From an uncultured Lachnospiraceae bacterium (GTDB lineage Bacteria; Bacillota; Clostridia; Lachnospirales; Lachnospiraceae): a stretch of DNA of 35,060 bases. Location of the stretch: the NCBI GenBank assembly GCA_910585005.1, contig CAJUCN010000025.1:1-35060 (forward strand), read 5' to 3'. A model generated the notes under the pieces. The model worked only from the letters and a program-made list of their open reading frames with translations. It searched no databases and was not told the origin of the DNA. The position numbers and the translations under genes are program-made. Each line of letters opens with the position of its first letter. Position 1 is the stretch's first letter. Shown piece by piece: positions 1 through 8,916 of the stretch.

Positions 1-23
1 CTTAAATACAAGATTTGTGTGTT

Positions 24-128
24 ATGAGGTTTAAAAGGAAGTGTCAAACTCCCGTCTATGACGTGGAAAATGTGGTAAAGATCCGTACGGGAGAAGAGGG
101 ATTTGATGCCCTGCAAGATATAGAATAG
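24..128 (+). CDS. possible small ORF, 34 residues, function unknown
   Basis: An ATG-started frame of 34 codons ends in TAG before the terminator at 176-219. It begins MRFKRKCQTP and ends in an acidic stretch, GFDALQDIE. The frame is closed by a stop at 3-5, so it is not simply the tail of a gene cut by the window edge. There is no convincing Shine-Dalgarno sequence in front of the ATG. It could be a real small protein, a degraded gene end, or chance. I do not recognise it. Confidence 0.2.
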   Translation: MRFKRKCQTPVYDVENVVKIRTGEEGFDALQDIE

Positions 129-175
129 GAAACAAAAGCATTCTGATAAAAAACAGTAAGCAAGATCTGACATCT

Positions 176-219
176 AAAACTGTGAGCCGGAACAAGGATC
201 CGCTGCTCACAGTTTTTTT
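176..219 (+). terminator. intrinsic terminator upstream of tig
   Basis: Perfect 12-bp stem: AAAACTGTGAGC at 176-187 pairs with GCTCACAGTTTT at 205-216, with a 17-nt loop and a T run to 219. It ends whatever lies upstream and insulates the tig promoter. Confidence 0.85.
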
Positions 220-248
220 AGAAAGTTCTAGTATTTTCCTTTTAAATA

Positions 249-257
249 TGCTATAAT
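249..257 (+). promoter_or_regulatory. extended -10 promoter of tig
   Basis: TGCTATAAT at 249-257 is a perfect TATAAT with a TGN extension. No good -35 box sits 17 bases upstream, which is usual for extended -10 promoters recognised by the housekeeping sigma factor. Transcription would start near 264, leaving a leader of about 110 nt before tig. No CIRCE or CtsR box is visible nearby. Confidence 0.65.
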
Positions 258-374
258 CCCATAATGACTGTGAGTTTGTTCAAAAACCGTTACAGTGAGC
301 CTGTGGGTGGGATTAGTCTTCAGGCCATAAAGAGATAGAAAAGAACACAGGACTTATAAGGAGGATGTATTTAG

Positions 375-1661
375 ATGAGTGTACAGGTTGAAAAACTGGA
401 AAACAGTATGGCGAAGCTTACCATTGAGACTTCAGCGCAGGAGCTGGAGAAGGCATTGGAAAATGCTTTCCAAAAAAATAAAAACAAAATCAGTATTCCT
501 GGTTTCCGGAAAGGAAAAGTGCCCCGCCAGATGATAGAGAAGATGTACGGCCCGGCAATCTTTTATGAGGACGCTGCAAATGAGCTGATTCCCGGGGCAT
601 ATGAAAAAGCGTTGGAAGAGTGTGAGGAGGATATTGTATCTTCCCCGGAAATTGATGTGACACAGATCGAAAAAGGAAAACCTTTTATTTTCACTGCACT
701 GGTTGCATTAAAACCGGAAGTAAAATTAGGCAAGTATAAGGGCGTTAAAGTTGAGAAGGCGGATACGGAAGTAACGGATGAAGAAGTGGATGCACAGATC
801 GACAAAGAAAGAGAAAATAACGCAAGGAATGTTGAAGTGACCGACCGGGCTGTTAAAGACGGCGATATGACAGTAATCGATTTTGAAGGCTTTGTGGATG
901 GTGTGGCTTTTGATGGAGGCAAGGGAGAAAATTATCCGCTTACCATCGGATCAGGCGCATTTATTCCCGGTTTTGAAGAGCAGCTTGTAGGCGCCGAAAT
1001 TAACCAGGAAGTTGAAGTGAATGTAACCTTCCCTGAGGATTACCAGGCGGAAGAATTAAAGGGGAAGGCTGCTGTATTTAAGTGTACGGTTAAGGAAATT
1101 AAAGAAAAGGAACTTCCGGAGCTTGACGATGAATTTGCAAGCGAAGTTTCCGAATTTGAAACCTTAGCGGAATATAAGGCTGATGTTAAGGATAAACTGT
1201 CAGAGAAGAAGGTAAAGGAAGCAAAGGATGCCAAGGAAGCTGCCGTGATCGAAGCGATCGTAACGGATTCTGAGATGGAGATTCCGGAACCCATGCTTGC
1301 AACACAGCAAAAGCAGATGGTGGATGAGTTCGCACAGAGAATGCAGATGCAGGGCTTGTCCATGGAACAGTATTTCCAGTTTACCGGCGCCACTTATGAC
1401 AAGATGATCGAGCAGGTGAAACCACAGGCGGAAAGAAGGATCAAGTCAAGACTGGTTCTGGAAGCGATTGTCAAGGCTGAGAAGATCGAGGCAACGGAAG
1501 AAGAGTATGAGGAAGAATTAAAGAGCATGGCGGAAGCTTATCAGATGGAAGTGGAAAAAGTCAAAGAAATGCTTCCTGCAAAGAGCGCAGAGCAGATCAG
1601 GCAGGATATTGCCGTACGCAAGGCGGCTGAATTTGCAGTGGAACATGCAAAGGAGAAATAA
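375..1661 (+). CDS. tig: trigger factor, ribosome-associated chaperone and peptidyl-prolyl isomerase
   Basis: Trigger factor binds at the ribosome exit tunnel and shields nascent chains. The 428-residue length is normal for the family. The N-terminal ribosome-binding domain carries the signature GFRKGK at residues 43-48. An FKBP-type isomerase domain follows at about 160-245 (IDFEGFVDG, then IGSGAFIPGFE), and the rest is the helical C-terminal chaperone domain. The start is fixed by AAGGAGG at 358-364. The gene sits directly ahead of clpP and clpX, the usual Firmicutes order, so folding and degradation functions are grouped. The first clpP codon lies 56 bases downstream with no terminator between, so co-transcription is likely. 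Confidence 0.97.
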   Translation: MSVQVEKLENSMAKLTIETSAQELEKALENAFQKNKNKISIPGFRKGKVPRQMIEKMYGPAIFYEDAANELIPGAYEKALEECEEDIVSSPEIDVTQIEKGKPFIFTALVALKPEVKLGKYKGVKVEKADTEVTDEEVDAQIDKERENNARNVEVTDRAVKDGDMTVIDFEGFVDGVAFDGGKGENYPLTIGSGAFIPGFEEQLVGAEINQEVEVNVTFPEDYQAEELKGKAAVFKCTVKEIKEKELPELDDEFASEVSEFETLAEYKADVKDKLSEKKVKEAKDAKEAAVIEAIVTDSEMEIPEPMLATQQKQMVDEFAQRMQMQGLSMEQYFQFTGATYDKMIEQVKPQAERRIKSRLVLEAIVKAEKIEATEEEYEEELKSMAEAYQMEVEKVKEMLPAKSAEQIRQDIAVRKAAEFAVEHAKEK

Positions 1662-1717
1662 AAGTGGTTTTGATAGATCCCGTTTGGCAGGCGGGAGCAG
1701 GAATGGAGGATTAAGAA

Positions 1718-2311
1718 ATGAGTTTAGTGCCTTATGTCATTGAACAGACCAGCAGAGGGGAACGTTCTTACGATATTTATTCAAGGCTTTTGAAGGAAAG
1801 GATTATTTTTCTGGGTGAGGAGGTCAACGATGTGACATCCAGCCTGATTGTGGCACAGATGCTGTTTCTTGAAGCGGAAGATCCGGAGAAAGATATCTTG
1901 TTTTATATCAACAGCCCTGGTGGGAGCGTGACTGCAGGGATGGCTATTTACGACACGATGCAGTATGTTAAATGTGACGTTTCCACATATTGTATGGGGA
2001 TGGCGGCAAGTATGGGAGCCTTCCTTTTGTCTGGAGGGACGAAAGGAAAAAGACTGGCTCTTCCTAATGCGGAAATCATGATCCATCAGCCTCTTGGCGG
2101 GGCCCAGGGGCAGGCGACGGAAATCGAGATCGCGGCAAAACATATCCTGCAGACGAAACAAAAGCTGAACAAGATCCTGGCAGAGAATACAGGTAAGGAT
2201 TATGATGTGATCGCAGCGGATACAGAGCGTGATAATTGGATGACAGCCGAGGAAGCGAAAGAATATGGTCTGATCGACAAAGTTCTTTATAAGCGTACCG
2301 AGGAGAAGTAA
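1718..2311 (+). CDS. clpP: ATP-dependent Clp protease proteolytic subunit
   Basis: ClpP forms the double-heptamer serine protease chamber fed by ClpX and other Clp ATPases. All three catalytic residues are visible: Ser98 in GMAASMGAF, His123 in IMIHQPLGG and Asp172 in DTERDNW. Both ring-contact motifs look intact. The 197-residue length is standard and there is no long propeptide. GGAGG at about 1705-1709 precedes the ATG at good spacing. It is followed by clpX, its unfoldase partner. Confidence 0.98.
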   Translation: MSLVPYVIEQTSRGERSYDIYSRLLKERIIFLGEEVNDVTSSLIVAQMLFLEAEDPEKDILFYINSPGGSVTAGMAIYDTMQYVKCDVSTYCMGMAASMGAFLLSGGTKGKRLALPNAEIMIHQPLGGAQGQATEIEIAAKHILQTKQKLNKILAENTGKDYDVIAADTERDNWMTAEEAKEYGLIDKVLYKRTEEK

Positions 2312-2331
2312 AGGAAATATTTTTCTTAAGA

Positions 2332-2358
2332 CAGCCTTGCGTTAACGGCGCAGGGCTG
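2332..2358 (+). other. stem-loop between clpP and clpX
   Basis: CAGCCTTGCG (2332-2341) pairs with CGCAGGGCTG (2349-2358), 10 bp with one G-U, around the loop TTAACGG. There is no T run, so it is not a classical terminator. It may protect the clpP mRNA 3' end or mark a processing site. Confidence 0.5.
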
Positions 2359-2375
2359 GAATCTTGGAAAGGTGT

Positions 2376-3641
2376 ATGGATAGAAGGATGGCAGGCAGAA
2401 ATTCAGATAATATCAGGTGTTCTTTTTGTAATAAGACACAGGATCAGGTTAGAAAACTGATTGCAGGACCGGCAGGGGTCTACATTTGCGACGAGTGTGT
2501 GGAAATTTGTTCAGACATTGTGGAAGAGGAATACGAGGAGGCGTTAGAAGAAGAGGAATTTGACATTAATCTGCTAAAGCCGATTGAAATCAAGGAATTC
2601 CTGGATGATTATGTGATCGGGCAGGAGGAGGCGAAGAAGGTTCTTTCTGTTGCAGTCTATAATCATTATAAGCGGGTAACAGCGCCTAAGGATATGGACG
2701 ATGTGGAACTTCAAAAAAGTAACATTATCATGTTAGGGCCTACGGGGTCGGGAAAGACATATCTGGCGCAGACGCTGGCCAAAATCATCAATGTGCCGTT
2801 TGCTATTGCAGATGCCACTACCCTGACAGAAGCCGGCTATGTAGGCGAGGATGTGGAGAATATTCTGCTAAAGCTGATCCAGGCGGCTGATTATGATGTA
2901 GAGCGTGCACAGCTTGGAATCGTATATATTGATGAGATCGATAAAATCACCAAGAAAAGTGAAAATATCTCTATTACCAGGGATGTGTCCGGAGAAGGTG
3001 TACAGCAGGCGCTGCTGAAACTGATCGAGGGTACGGTAGCAAATGTGCCGCCCCAGGGAGGAAGAAAACATCCCCATCAGGAATTGATCCCCATTGATAC
3101 TACCAACATTCTTTTTATTTGCGGCGGCGCTTTTGACGGGTTGGAAAAGATCGTGGAGAACAGGCTGAACCGTAATTCAATAGGTTTTGGCGCTGAGATT
3201 GTCAGCAAAAGCAACCGGGAGATCAGTGAACTTTTAAAGGAAGTCACGCCTCAGGATCTGGTGAAGTTCGGAGTGATACCTGAGTTTGTAGGGCGTGTGC
3301 CGATAAACGTATCTTTACAGGGGCTGGATAAGGAAGCTTTGGTCAGAATTTTAAAAGAGCCTAAGAGTGCGCTGGTAAAACAGTACCAAAAACTGTTCAG
3401 TTATGATGAGGTCAAATTATCGTTTGAGGAAGATGCCATAGAGGCCATTGCGGAGAAGGCGTTTGAGCGCAAGACAGGGGCCAGAGGGCTTCGCTCCATT
3501 ATGGAAAAGGCAATGATGGATGTGATGTTTCATATTCCGTCAGACGATACAATTGAAGAATGCGTTATCACAAAGGGTGCGGTAGAAGGTACCAGTGAAC
3601 CTTTATTGATACATCGTGAAATGTTAAGAAGAGCAAGATAA
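2376..3641 (+). CDS. clpX: ATP-dependent Clp protease ATP-binding subunit ClpX
   Basis: ClpX is the AAA+ unfoldase that recognises tagged substrates and threads them into ClpP. The N-terminal zinc-binding domain has paired cysteines (RCSFC, then ICDEC). Walker A is GPTGSGKT at about residues 121-128, the pore loop reads GYVGED, and Walker B is VYIDEIDK. The start is ambiguous: TTG at 2364, ATG at 2376 and ATG at 2388 are in frame. I chose 2376 because GGAAAGG lies just upstream, although the spacing is tight; homologues often begin at the position of 2388. The frame and C-terminus are intact. Confidence 0.95.
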   Translation: MDRRMAGRNSDNIRCSFCNKTQDQVRKLIAGPAGVYICDECVEICSDIVEEEYEEALEEEEFDINLLKPIEIKEFLDDYVIGQEEAKKVLSVAVYNHYKRVTAPKDMDDVELQKSNIIMLGPTGSGKTYLAQTLAKIINVPFAIADATTLTEAGYVGEDVENILLKLIQAADYDVERAQLGIVYIDEIDKITKKSENISITRDVSGEGVQQALLKLIEGTVANVPPQGGRKHPHQELIPIDTTNILFICGGAFDGLEKIVENRLNRNSIGFGAEIVSKSNREISELLKEVTPQDLVKFGVIPEFVGRVPINVSLQGLDKEALVRILKEPKSALVKQYQKLFSYDEVKLSFEEDAIEAIAEKAFERKTGARGLRSIMEKAMMDVMFHIPSDDTIEECVITKGAVEGTSEPLLIHREMLRRAR

Positions 3642-3650
3642 TATGTTGCC

Positions 3651-3696
3651 CAATATACACAAAATGCCGCCGGAGGGCGGCATTTTGTGTATATTG
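3651..3696. terminator. perfect 21-bp palindromic hairpin between clpX and lon, possible bidirectional terminator
   Basis: Bases 3651-3671 are the exact reverse complement of 3676-3696, around the tetraloop GGAG. The GC-rich core GCCGCC/GGCGGC is flanked by ATTTTGTGTATATT on the 3' side, so the T-rich tail is folded into the stem rather than following it. It could terminate or attenuate in either direction. It starts only 10 bases after the clpX stop and ends 21 bases before the lon ATG, so it can modulate lon expression relative to clpX. Confidence 0.7.
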
Positions 3697-3717
3697 CAAA
3701 AGAAAAAGAGGAAGCCT

Positions 3718-6111
3718 ATGAGTGACAAGATATTGATAAGTGAAGAGATGGAGGAAGAGGGAAAGCTTTTGCAGATACCGGTGATTCCCCTCCGGGGAAT
3801 GACGGTCATGCCGGCATCGGTCATACATTTTGAGATCAACAGGGAAAAGTCTGTCCAGGCATTGGAAAAGGCTATGCTGGATCAGGGAAAAATCCTTTTG
3901 ATTGCCCAGAGAGAGGCGGGGGTGGATGATCCGGGGCTGGAACAACTGTACAAGACGGGAACCATCGCCCAGGTCAAACAGATTACAAAAATGCCTAACC
4001 ATGTAATACGGGTATTGGTGGAAGGAATTTGCAGGGGAGTCCTGCATGGTCTTAACATAGAAAATGAGCGGTTTCTTGAAGCATATGTGGAGGAAGTGGA
4101 TCAAGGGGAAGCGGCAGGGAAAGAGGAAGTATGGCAGGAAGCTATGCTGCGCCAGCTCAAAGAAATGTTTGCTGAATTTGCAGCACATTTTCCGAAACTG
4201 GATAAAAATGCATTGCACCGTTATGCCAAGGTAAAGGATCTGGGACGTTTGATTGACCAGATCACCACGAATATGCCTATTGATTTTGAAAAGAAGCAGG
4301 TAGTGCTGGAATCTTTGGATATCCACGAGCGGTACGAAGAATTGGCGGGGATCTTGCAGCGGGAGATTGAGATCGCCCAGGCAAGGGAGGAGATTACACA
4401 AAAGATCAAAGGGCGTGTAGAGAAAAACCAGAAAGAATACCTGCTTCGGGAGCAGCTTCATTATATTAAGGAGGAACTTGGAGATGACGGTTCTTTTTCA
4501 GATGTAGACCAGTTTGAGAAAGGATTATCCGAATTGGAAGCCTCCCAGGAGGTAAAAGAAAAGATCCGCAAGGAGATTGCCCGTTTTAAGACTCTTGCGG
4601 GAAACAGTTCAGAAGGTGCGGTAGAGAGGGGATACATAGAAACGTTGCTGGAACTGCCTTGGGATCATGCATCGATAGACAATCAAAGTATCCAGCATGC
4701 CAGGGAGATCCTGGAACAGGATCACTATGGGCTTTCCAAGGTGAAAGAAAGGATTCTGGAGTTTTTGGCAGTGCGCTGCCTGACGGAAAAAGGGGAAAGC
4801 CCCATCATCTGCCTGGTTGGCCCTCCCGGAACAGGGAAGACTTCCATTGCAAGGAGCGTTGCAAGGGCGTTAAATAAGAAATACGTCAGGATCTGCCTTG
4901 GCGGGGTACGCGACGAGGCGGAGATCAGAGGGCACCGGAAAACTTATGTGGGCGCTATGCCCGGAAGAATTGCTGTAGGGTTGAAACAGGCGGGGGTAAA
5001 AAACCCTTTGCTGCTCCTTGACGAGATCGACAAAGTGAGTAATGATTATAAAGGGGATACGTTTTCCGCTCTTTTGGAAGTATTAGACGGAGAGCAGAAC
5101 GTGAGATTCAGGGATCACTATGTGGAGATTCCCCTTGATCTTTCTGAGGTGCTTTTCATTGCAACGGCTAATACGACCCAGACCATTCCCCGGCCGCTTC
5201 TGGATCGCATGGAGATCATCGAGGTCAGCAGCTATACGGAGAATGAAAAATTCCATATTGCCAAAGAGCATTTGCTCGAAAAACAAATGGAAAAGAACGG
5301 GATTACCAAAAAGATGTTAGTAATCCAGGATGGTGCTTTGAAAAATCTGATTACTTTTTATACCCGGGAAGCGGGAGTCCGTGATCTGGAGCGAAAGATC
5401 GGGGATATCCTGCGTAAAGCGGCAATAGAGATTTTAGAAAAAAGGGAAGCGGGGGAAGACGTTTCTAAGATCAATGTGACTGCGGCAAGCCTGGAGCATT
5501 ATCTTGGAAAAAAGAAATATACATTAGACAAGGCAAACCGAAAACCCCAGGTGGGAATCGTGCGGGGGCTTGCCTGGACAAGTGTAGGCGGAGACACGTT
5601 ACAGATTGAAGTAAACCGTATGCCTGGCAAGGGTGAAGTGGAACTTACGGGACAGATGGGAGATGTGATGAAGGAATCCGCTATGATCGGTATGAGCTAT
5701 GTCCGGTCTATTGGCGAAAAGTACGGCATCCCCCCGGAACTGTTTAAAGAAAATGATTTTCATATCCATATTCCTCAAGGGGCAGTGCCCAAGGATGGCC
5801 CGTCAGCCGGTGTAACTATGGCTACCGCTTTATTTTCGGCGATAACGGGCAGGGAAGTCAGGAGCGATCTTGCTATGACGGGGGAGGTAACCCTCCGTGG
5901 GAGAGCGCTTCCCATTGGAGGATTGAAGGAAAAGCTTCTGGCAGCGAAAACAGCAGGAATCAAAGAAGTGCTGGTTCCTTTTGAAAACCGGAAAGATGTG
6001 GAGGAGATTTCCGATGAGATTCGTAAGGGATTGGTGATCACTTATGTAAAAGATATGAAAGAAGTCTTAAAACATGCACTGGTAAAGGGGATTGATCAAA
6101 ATGGTAATTAA
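3718..6111 (+). CDS. lon: ATP-dependent protease Lon (endopeptidase La)
   Basis: Lon degrades misfolded and regulatory proteins in the cytoplasm. The 797-residue chain has the N-terminal substrate-binding domain from PVIPLRGMTV, Walker A GPPGTGKT at 368-375, Walker B LLLLDEIDK, and the C-terminal peptidase domain. The Ser-Lys dyad is Ser696 in KDGPSAG and Lys739 in GGLKEK. An in-frame ATG at 3643 lies inside the preceding palindrome and would add residues unlike any Lon N-terminus. The ATG at 3718 with GAGGAAG upstream is the proper start. The last 11 bases overlap engB, so the two are translationally coupled. Confidence 0.97.
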   Translation: MSDKILISEEMEEEGKLLQIPVIPLRGMTVMPASVIHFEINREKSVQALEKAMLDQGKILLIAQREAGVDDPGLEQLYKTGTIAQVKQITKMPNHVIRVLVEGICRGVLHGLNIENERFLEAYVEEVDQGEAAGKEEVWQEAMLRQLKEMFAEFAAHFPKLDKNALHRYAKVKDLGRLIDQITTNMPIDFEKKQVVLESLDIHERYEELAGILQREIEIAQAREEITQKIKGRVEKNQKEYLLREQLHYIKEELGDDGSFSDVDQFEKGLSELEASQEVKEKIRKEIARFKTLAGNSSEGAVERGYIETLLELPWDHASIDNQSIQHAREILEQDHYGLSKVKERILEFLAVRCLTEKGESPIICLVGPPGTGKTSIARSVARALNKKYVRICLGGVRDEAEIRGHRKTYVGAMPGRIAVGLKQAGVKNPLLLLDEIDKVSNDYKGDTFSALLEVLDGEQNVRFRDHYVEIPLDLSEVLFIATANTTQTIPRPLLDRMEIIEVSSYTENEKFHIAKEHLLEKQMEKNGITKKMLVIQDGALKNLITFYTREAGVRDLERKIGDILRKAAIEILEKREAGEDVSKINVTAASLEHYLGKKKYTLDKANRKPQVGIVRGLAWTSVGGDTLQIEVNRMPGKGEVELTGQMGDVMKESAMIGMSYVRSIGEKYGIPPELFKENDFHIHIPQGAVPKDGPSAGVTMATALFSAITGREVRSDLAMTGEVTLRGRALPIGGLKEKLLAAKTAGIKEVLVPFENRKDVEEISDEIRKGLVITYVKDMKEVLKHALVKGIDQNGN

Positions 6112-6706
6112 GAATGTAGAACTGGAAACAGTCTGTGGCATTACAAGCAAACTGCCGGAAAATGAACATATAGAAATAGCCTTTGCCGGAAAAAGCAATG
6201 TGGGAAAGTCTTCGTTGATCAATGGTTTGATGAACCGGAAATCGCTTGCAAGAACCAGCGCCCAGCCGGGAAAGACTCAGACGATCAATTACTATCATAT
6301 TAATGATGAAATGTATTTTGTGGATCTGCCAGGGTATGGTTACGCCAAGGTCAGTGAAAAAGAAAAAGCGAAATGGGGAAAAATGATTGAGAATTATCTT
6401 CATACCTCAAAAAAACTGCGGGCGGTATTTCTCCTTATTGATATCCGGCATGAGCCGTCCGGCAATGACCGGATGATGTACGAGTGGATCGCATATCAGG
6501 GCTATGCACCGGTCATTATTGCAACGAAGCTGGATAAGATCAATAAAAGCCAGGTGCCGAAACATCTGAAAATGATCCGTGAGGGATTGAACGTAGCCAA
6601 GGGAACGGTGATCATTCCTTATTCCGCCCTGACCAAACAGGGACGGGAGGAAATCTATGGACTTCTTGATTCCTATTTGGAAAAGGAGGCACAGGCAAAT
6701 GAGTGA
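6101..6706 (+). CDS. engB: ribosome biogenesis GTP-binding protein EngB (YsxC/YihA)
   Basis: This essential GTPase assists assembly of the large ribosomal subunit. G1 is GKSNVGKS at residues 30-37 (full GxxxxGKS), G3 is DLPGYG at 75-80, G4 is TKLDK and G5 is SALTK. The 201-residue length is typical. ATG at 6101 is preferred over TTG at 6092 because AAAGGGG at 6084-6090 is spaced for 6101. It overlaps the lon stop by 11 bases and the next gene by 8, so it is an internal operon member. Confidence 0.96.
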   Translation: MVIKNVELETVCGITSKLPENEHIEIAFAGKSNVGKSSLINGLMNRKSLARTSAQPGKTQTINYYHINDEMYFVDLPGYGYAKVSEKEKAKWGKMIENYLHTSKKLRAVFLLIDIRHEPSGNDRMMYEWIAYQGYAPVIIATKLDKINKSQVPKHLKMIREGLNVAKGTVIIPYSALTKQGREEIYGLLDSYLEKEAQANE

Positions 6707-7949
6707 TAAGAAAAAGATGCGGACCTATTTGAAGGTACTGGTTAACCTGGGGATCATCCTGGTGATGCTCCTGTTGCTCATTTTTGTAGTGCCTAAAATC
6801 ATTATTTATTTCATGCCTTTCGTCATGGGCTGGGTGATTGCCCTGATTGCCGGACCGCCAGTCCATTTTTTTGAAAAGACGCTGAAGATCAGGCGTAAAG
6901 CGGGATCCGCCTTTGTGATCATTGCAGTAATCGCGTTGGTGATTCTTGGCGGGTATATGATCGGTGTAAGGCTGGTGGATCAGGTGGCGGATTTTGCCAT
7001 GGAGCTTCCCCAGATGTGGGAAGGAATGCAGCGGGATTTTGCCCAGATGGGCCAGGGGCTGGAAGGCGCTATGCGGTTTCTTCCTAAGGATATCAGGGTT
7101 GCCATCAATGGTTTTACAGACAATATCGGCGTTTATTTGGGGGAAGTGGTGGGAGAGTTCGGCAGTCCTACTTTGGAAGCGCTGAGCCGCTTTGCCGTGA
7201 ACATCCCTTCTATTATTATTGGAATCATTATGTGTCTGCTCTCCGCTTATTTGTTTGTAGCGGACCGGGAATATGTACCAAGGCTTTTGTCTAAGGTGTT
7301 GCCGCAAGCGATCCTTGACCGTTTCCGGTTGATCAAAAATGGCCTTCGCAGGGCTGTGGGAGGATATTTTAAGGCGCAGCTTAAGATAGAGCTTTGGATG
7401 TATGTGCTTTTGGTGGTGGGGTTTCTCATTTTGCAGGTGCGGTATGCATTTCTGATTGCGATAGGAGTTGCCTTTTTAGACTTTTTACCCTTTTTTGGTA
7501 CAGGGACAGTGCTCCTTCCCTGGGCGGCAGTTAAGTTTTTCAGTGGGGAATATACCATGGTGATAGGCCTTTTGATTATCTGGGGAGTAGGGCAGCTTGC
7601 AAGACAGTTGATCCAGCCTAAGATCGTGGGGGATTCGGTAGGACTGGCGCCGATTCCCACCTTGTTTCTGTTGTTTGCAGGGTATAAATCGGCTGGTGTT
7701 GTGGGGATGATCATTGCTGTGCCGATAGGGATCATCGTACTGAATATGTACGAGGAGGGCGTGTTTGACACCTTCCTAAACAGTTTGAAGATCTTGTATG
7801 CAAGTGTCAGCAATTTCCGCCATTTGACGGAAGAAGATATGGAAGCGGTACGGATCTACAAAGAGCAGGAAGAAAAACGCTTAAAAGAGATGGAAGAGCG
7901 CAGCATGGGAAAGAAAGGGAGTGGCCAGAATGAAAGTAACGGTTTATAA
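6699..7949 (+). CDS. AI-2E family / YtvI-type integral membrane protein
   Basis: A 416-residue membrane protein with about eight hydrophobic segments: a pair near the N-terminus, a long soluble loop at about 95-165, then a cluster in the C-terminal half. This is the layout of the AI-2E exporter-like permease family (PF01594), which includes the sporulation protein YtvI. The conserved C-terminal region reads DFLPFFGTGTVLLPWA and later LIQPKIVGDSVGL. The tail is charged and coiled-coil-like (KEQEEKRLKEMEER). AAGGAGG at 6683-6689 sets the ATG at 6699. Substrate is unknown; a role in autoinducer export should not be assumed. It overlaps engB by 8 bases and the next gene by 20. Confidence 0.85.
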   Translation: MSDKKKMRTYLKVLVNLGIILVMLLLLIFVVPKIIIYFMPFVMGWVIALIAGPPVHFFEKTLKIRRKAGSAFVIIAVIALVILGGYMIGVRLVDQVADFAMELPQMWEGMQRDFAQMGQGLEGAMRFLPKDIRVAINGFTDNIGVYLGEVVGEFGSPTLEALSRFAVNIPSIIIGIIMCLLSAYLFVADREYVPRLLSKVLPQAILDRFRLIKNGLRRAVGGYFKAQLKIELWMYVLLVVGFLILQVRYAFLIAIGVAFLDFLPFFGTGTVLLPWAAVKFFSGEYTMVIGLLIIWGVGQLARQLIQPKIVGDSVGLAPIPTLFLLFAGYKSAGVVGMIIAVPIGIIVLNMYEEGVFDTFLNSLKILYASVSNFRHLTEEDMEAVRIYKEQEEKRLKEMEERSMGKKGSGQNESNGL

Positions 7950-8916
7950 TTGCAGGTCTTTTGATGAAAAGGAGCTGTTTGAGGAATATGGAAAAGAATT
8001 AGGAATCGAGCTGGTATTGTGCCCGGATGCGCCGGATCAGGAAAACGCGTCGCTGGCAAAAGGCGGGGAATGTATTGACATTATTACATCAAAGATGCCG
8101 GCAGAACTTTTAAAGGTATTTGCAGATATTGGCATCAAGTATATTACGACGAGAACGATCGGTTATGACCATATTGATGTGAAGGCGGCAAAAGAGCTTG
8201 GCATGACGGTAGCGAATGCGCCGTATGGGCCTTGCGGCGTAGCGGACTATACGGTCATGCTGATTTTAATGACGATCAGGAAGATGAAACGGATTTTGGA
8301 GCGCACCAATATCCAGGACTATTCTCTTTGCGGAATCCAGGGAAAGGAACTGAAAGATCTTACCGTAGGTGTGATAGGGACAGGCAGGATTGGGAAGACG
8401 GTGCTAAAAAACTTATCGGGGTTTGGCTGCCGGCTTTTGGCTTATGACTTATATGAGAGCAAAGAGGTGATGGCAGGCGGCGCGGCCTATGTTACGCTTG
8501 ACGAGATGTGGAAAGAAGCGGATGTGATTACGCTCCACACCCCTCTTACCGATGACAATTATCATATGATAAACGAAGAAGCGATATCCAAGATGAAAGA
8601 TGGCGTGATGATCGTCAATACGGCAAGAGGCGCCTTAATCGATTCTGAGGCATTGATCCGGGGGATCGAATCCGGGAAAATTGGGGGTGCAGGCCTGGAT
8701 GTTGTAGAAAATGAGTTTGGTTTGTATTATTATGACCATAAATCAGATATACTAAATAACAGGGAACTTGCCGTGCTCCGCGGATTCCCCAATGTGACGG
8801 TAAGCCATCATATGGCTTTTTATACGGACGACTGTGTAAGGACTGTAGTCCGGGATTCCCTTTTGGGCTGCAAGTATTTTACAGAAGGAAGGGAAAATCC
8901 CTGGGAGGTAGCGTAG
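7930..8916 (+). CDS. D-2-hydroxyacid dehydrogenase, D-lactate dehydrogenase/VanH type
   Basis: A 328-residue NAD-dependent 2-hydroxyacid dehydrogenase, probably reducing pyruvate to D-lactate. The Rossmann motif is GVIGTGRIG (glycines 150, 152, 155), with an acidic residue after the second strand (AYDLYES, Asp173) that favours NAD over NADP. The catalytic set is visible: Arg233 in NTARGAL, Glu262 in DVVENE and His294 in SHHMAFYT; the AFYT that follows the histidine is characteristic of D-lactate dehydrogenases. ATG at 7930 fits AAAGGGAG; a GTG at 7921 is the alternative. The exact substrate (pyruvate or another 2-oxoacid) cannot be settled by sight. Confidence 0.9.
   Translation: MKVTVYNCRSFDEKELFEEYGKELGIELVLCPDAPDQENASLAKGGECIDIITSKMPAELLKVFADIGIKYITTRTIGYDHIDVKAAKELGMTVANAPYGPCGVADYTVMLILMTIRKMKRILERTNIQDYSLCGIQGKELKDLTVGVIGTGRIGKTVLKNLSGFGCRLLAYDLYESKEVMAGGAAYVTLDEMWKEADVITLHTPLTDDNYHMINEEAISKMKDGVMIVNTARGALIDSEALIRGIESGKIGGAGLDVVENEFGLYYYDHKSDILNNRELAVLRGFPNVTVSHHMAFYTDDCVRTVVRDSLLGCKYFTEGRENPWEVA

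Noticed and set aside
3643..3717. Longer Lon N-terminus starting at 3643
   Set aside because: The extra codons come from the palindrome and do not look like Lon; the ribosome binding site is in front of 3718.
3568..4461. 297-codon open frame on the minus strand across lon
   Set aside because: It lies opposite the well-supported lon and clpX frames, has no ribosome binding site and no recognisable motif; it is a shadow frame.
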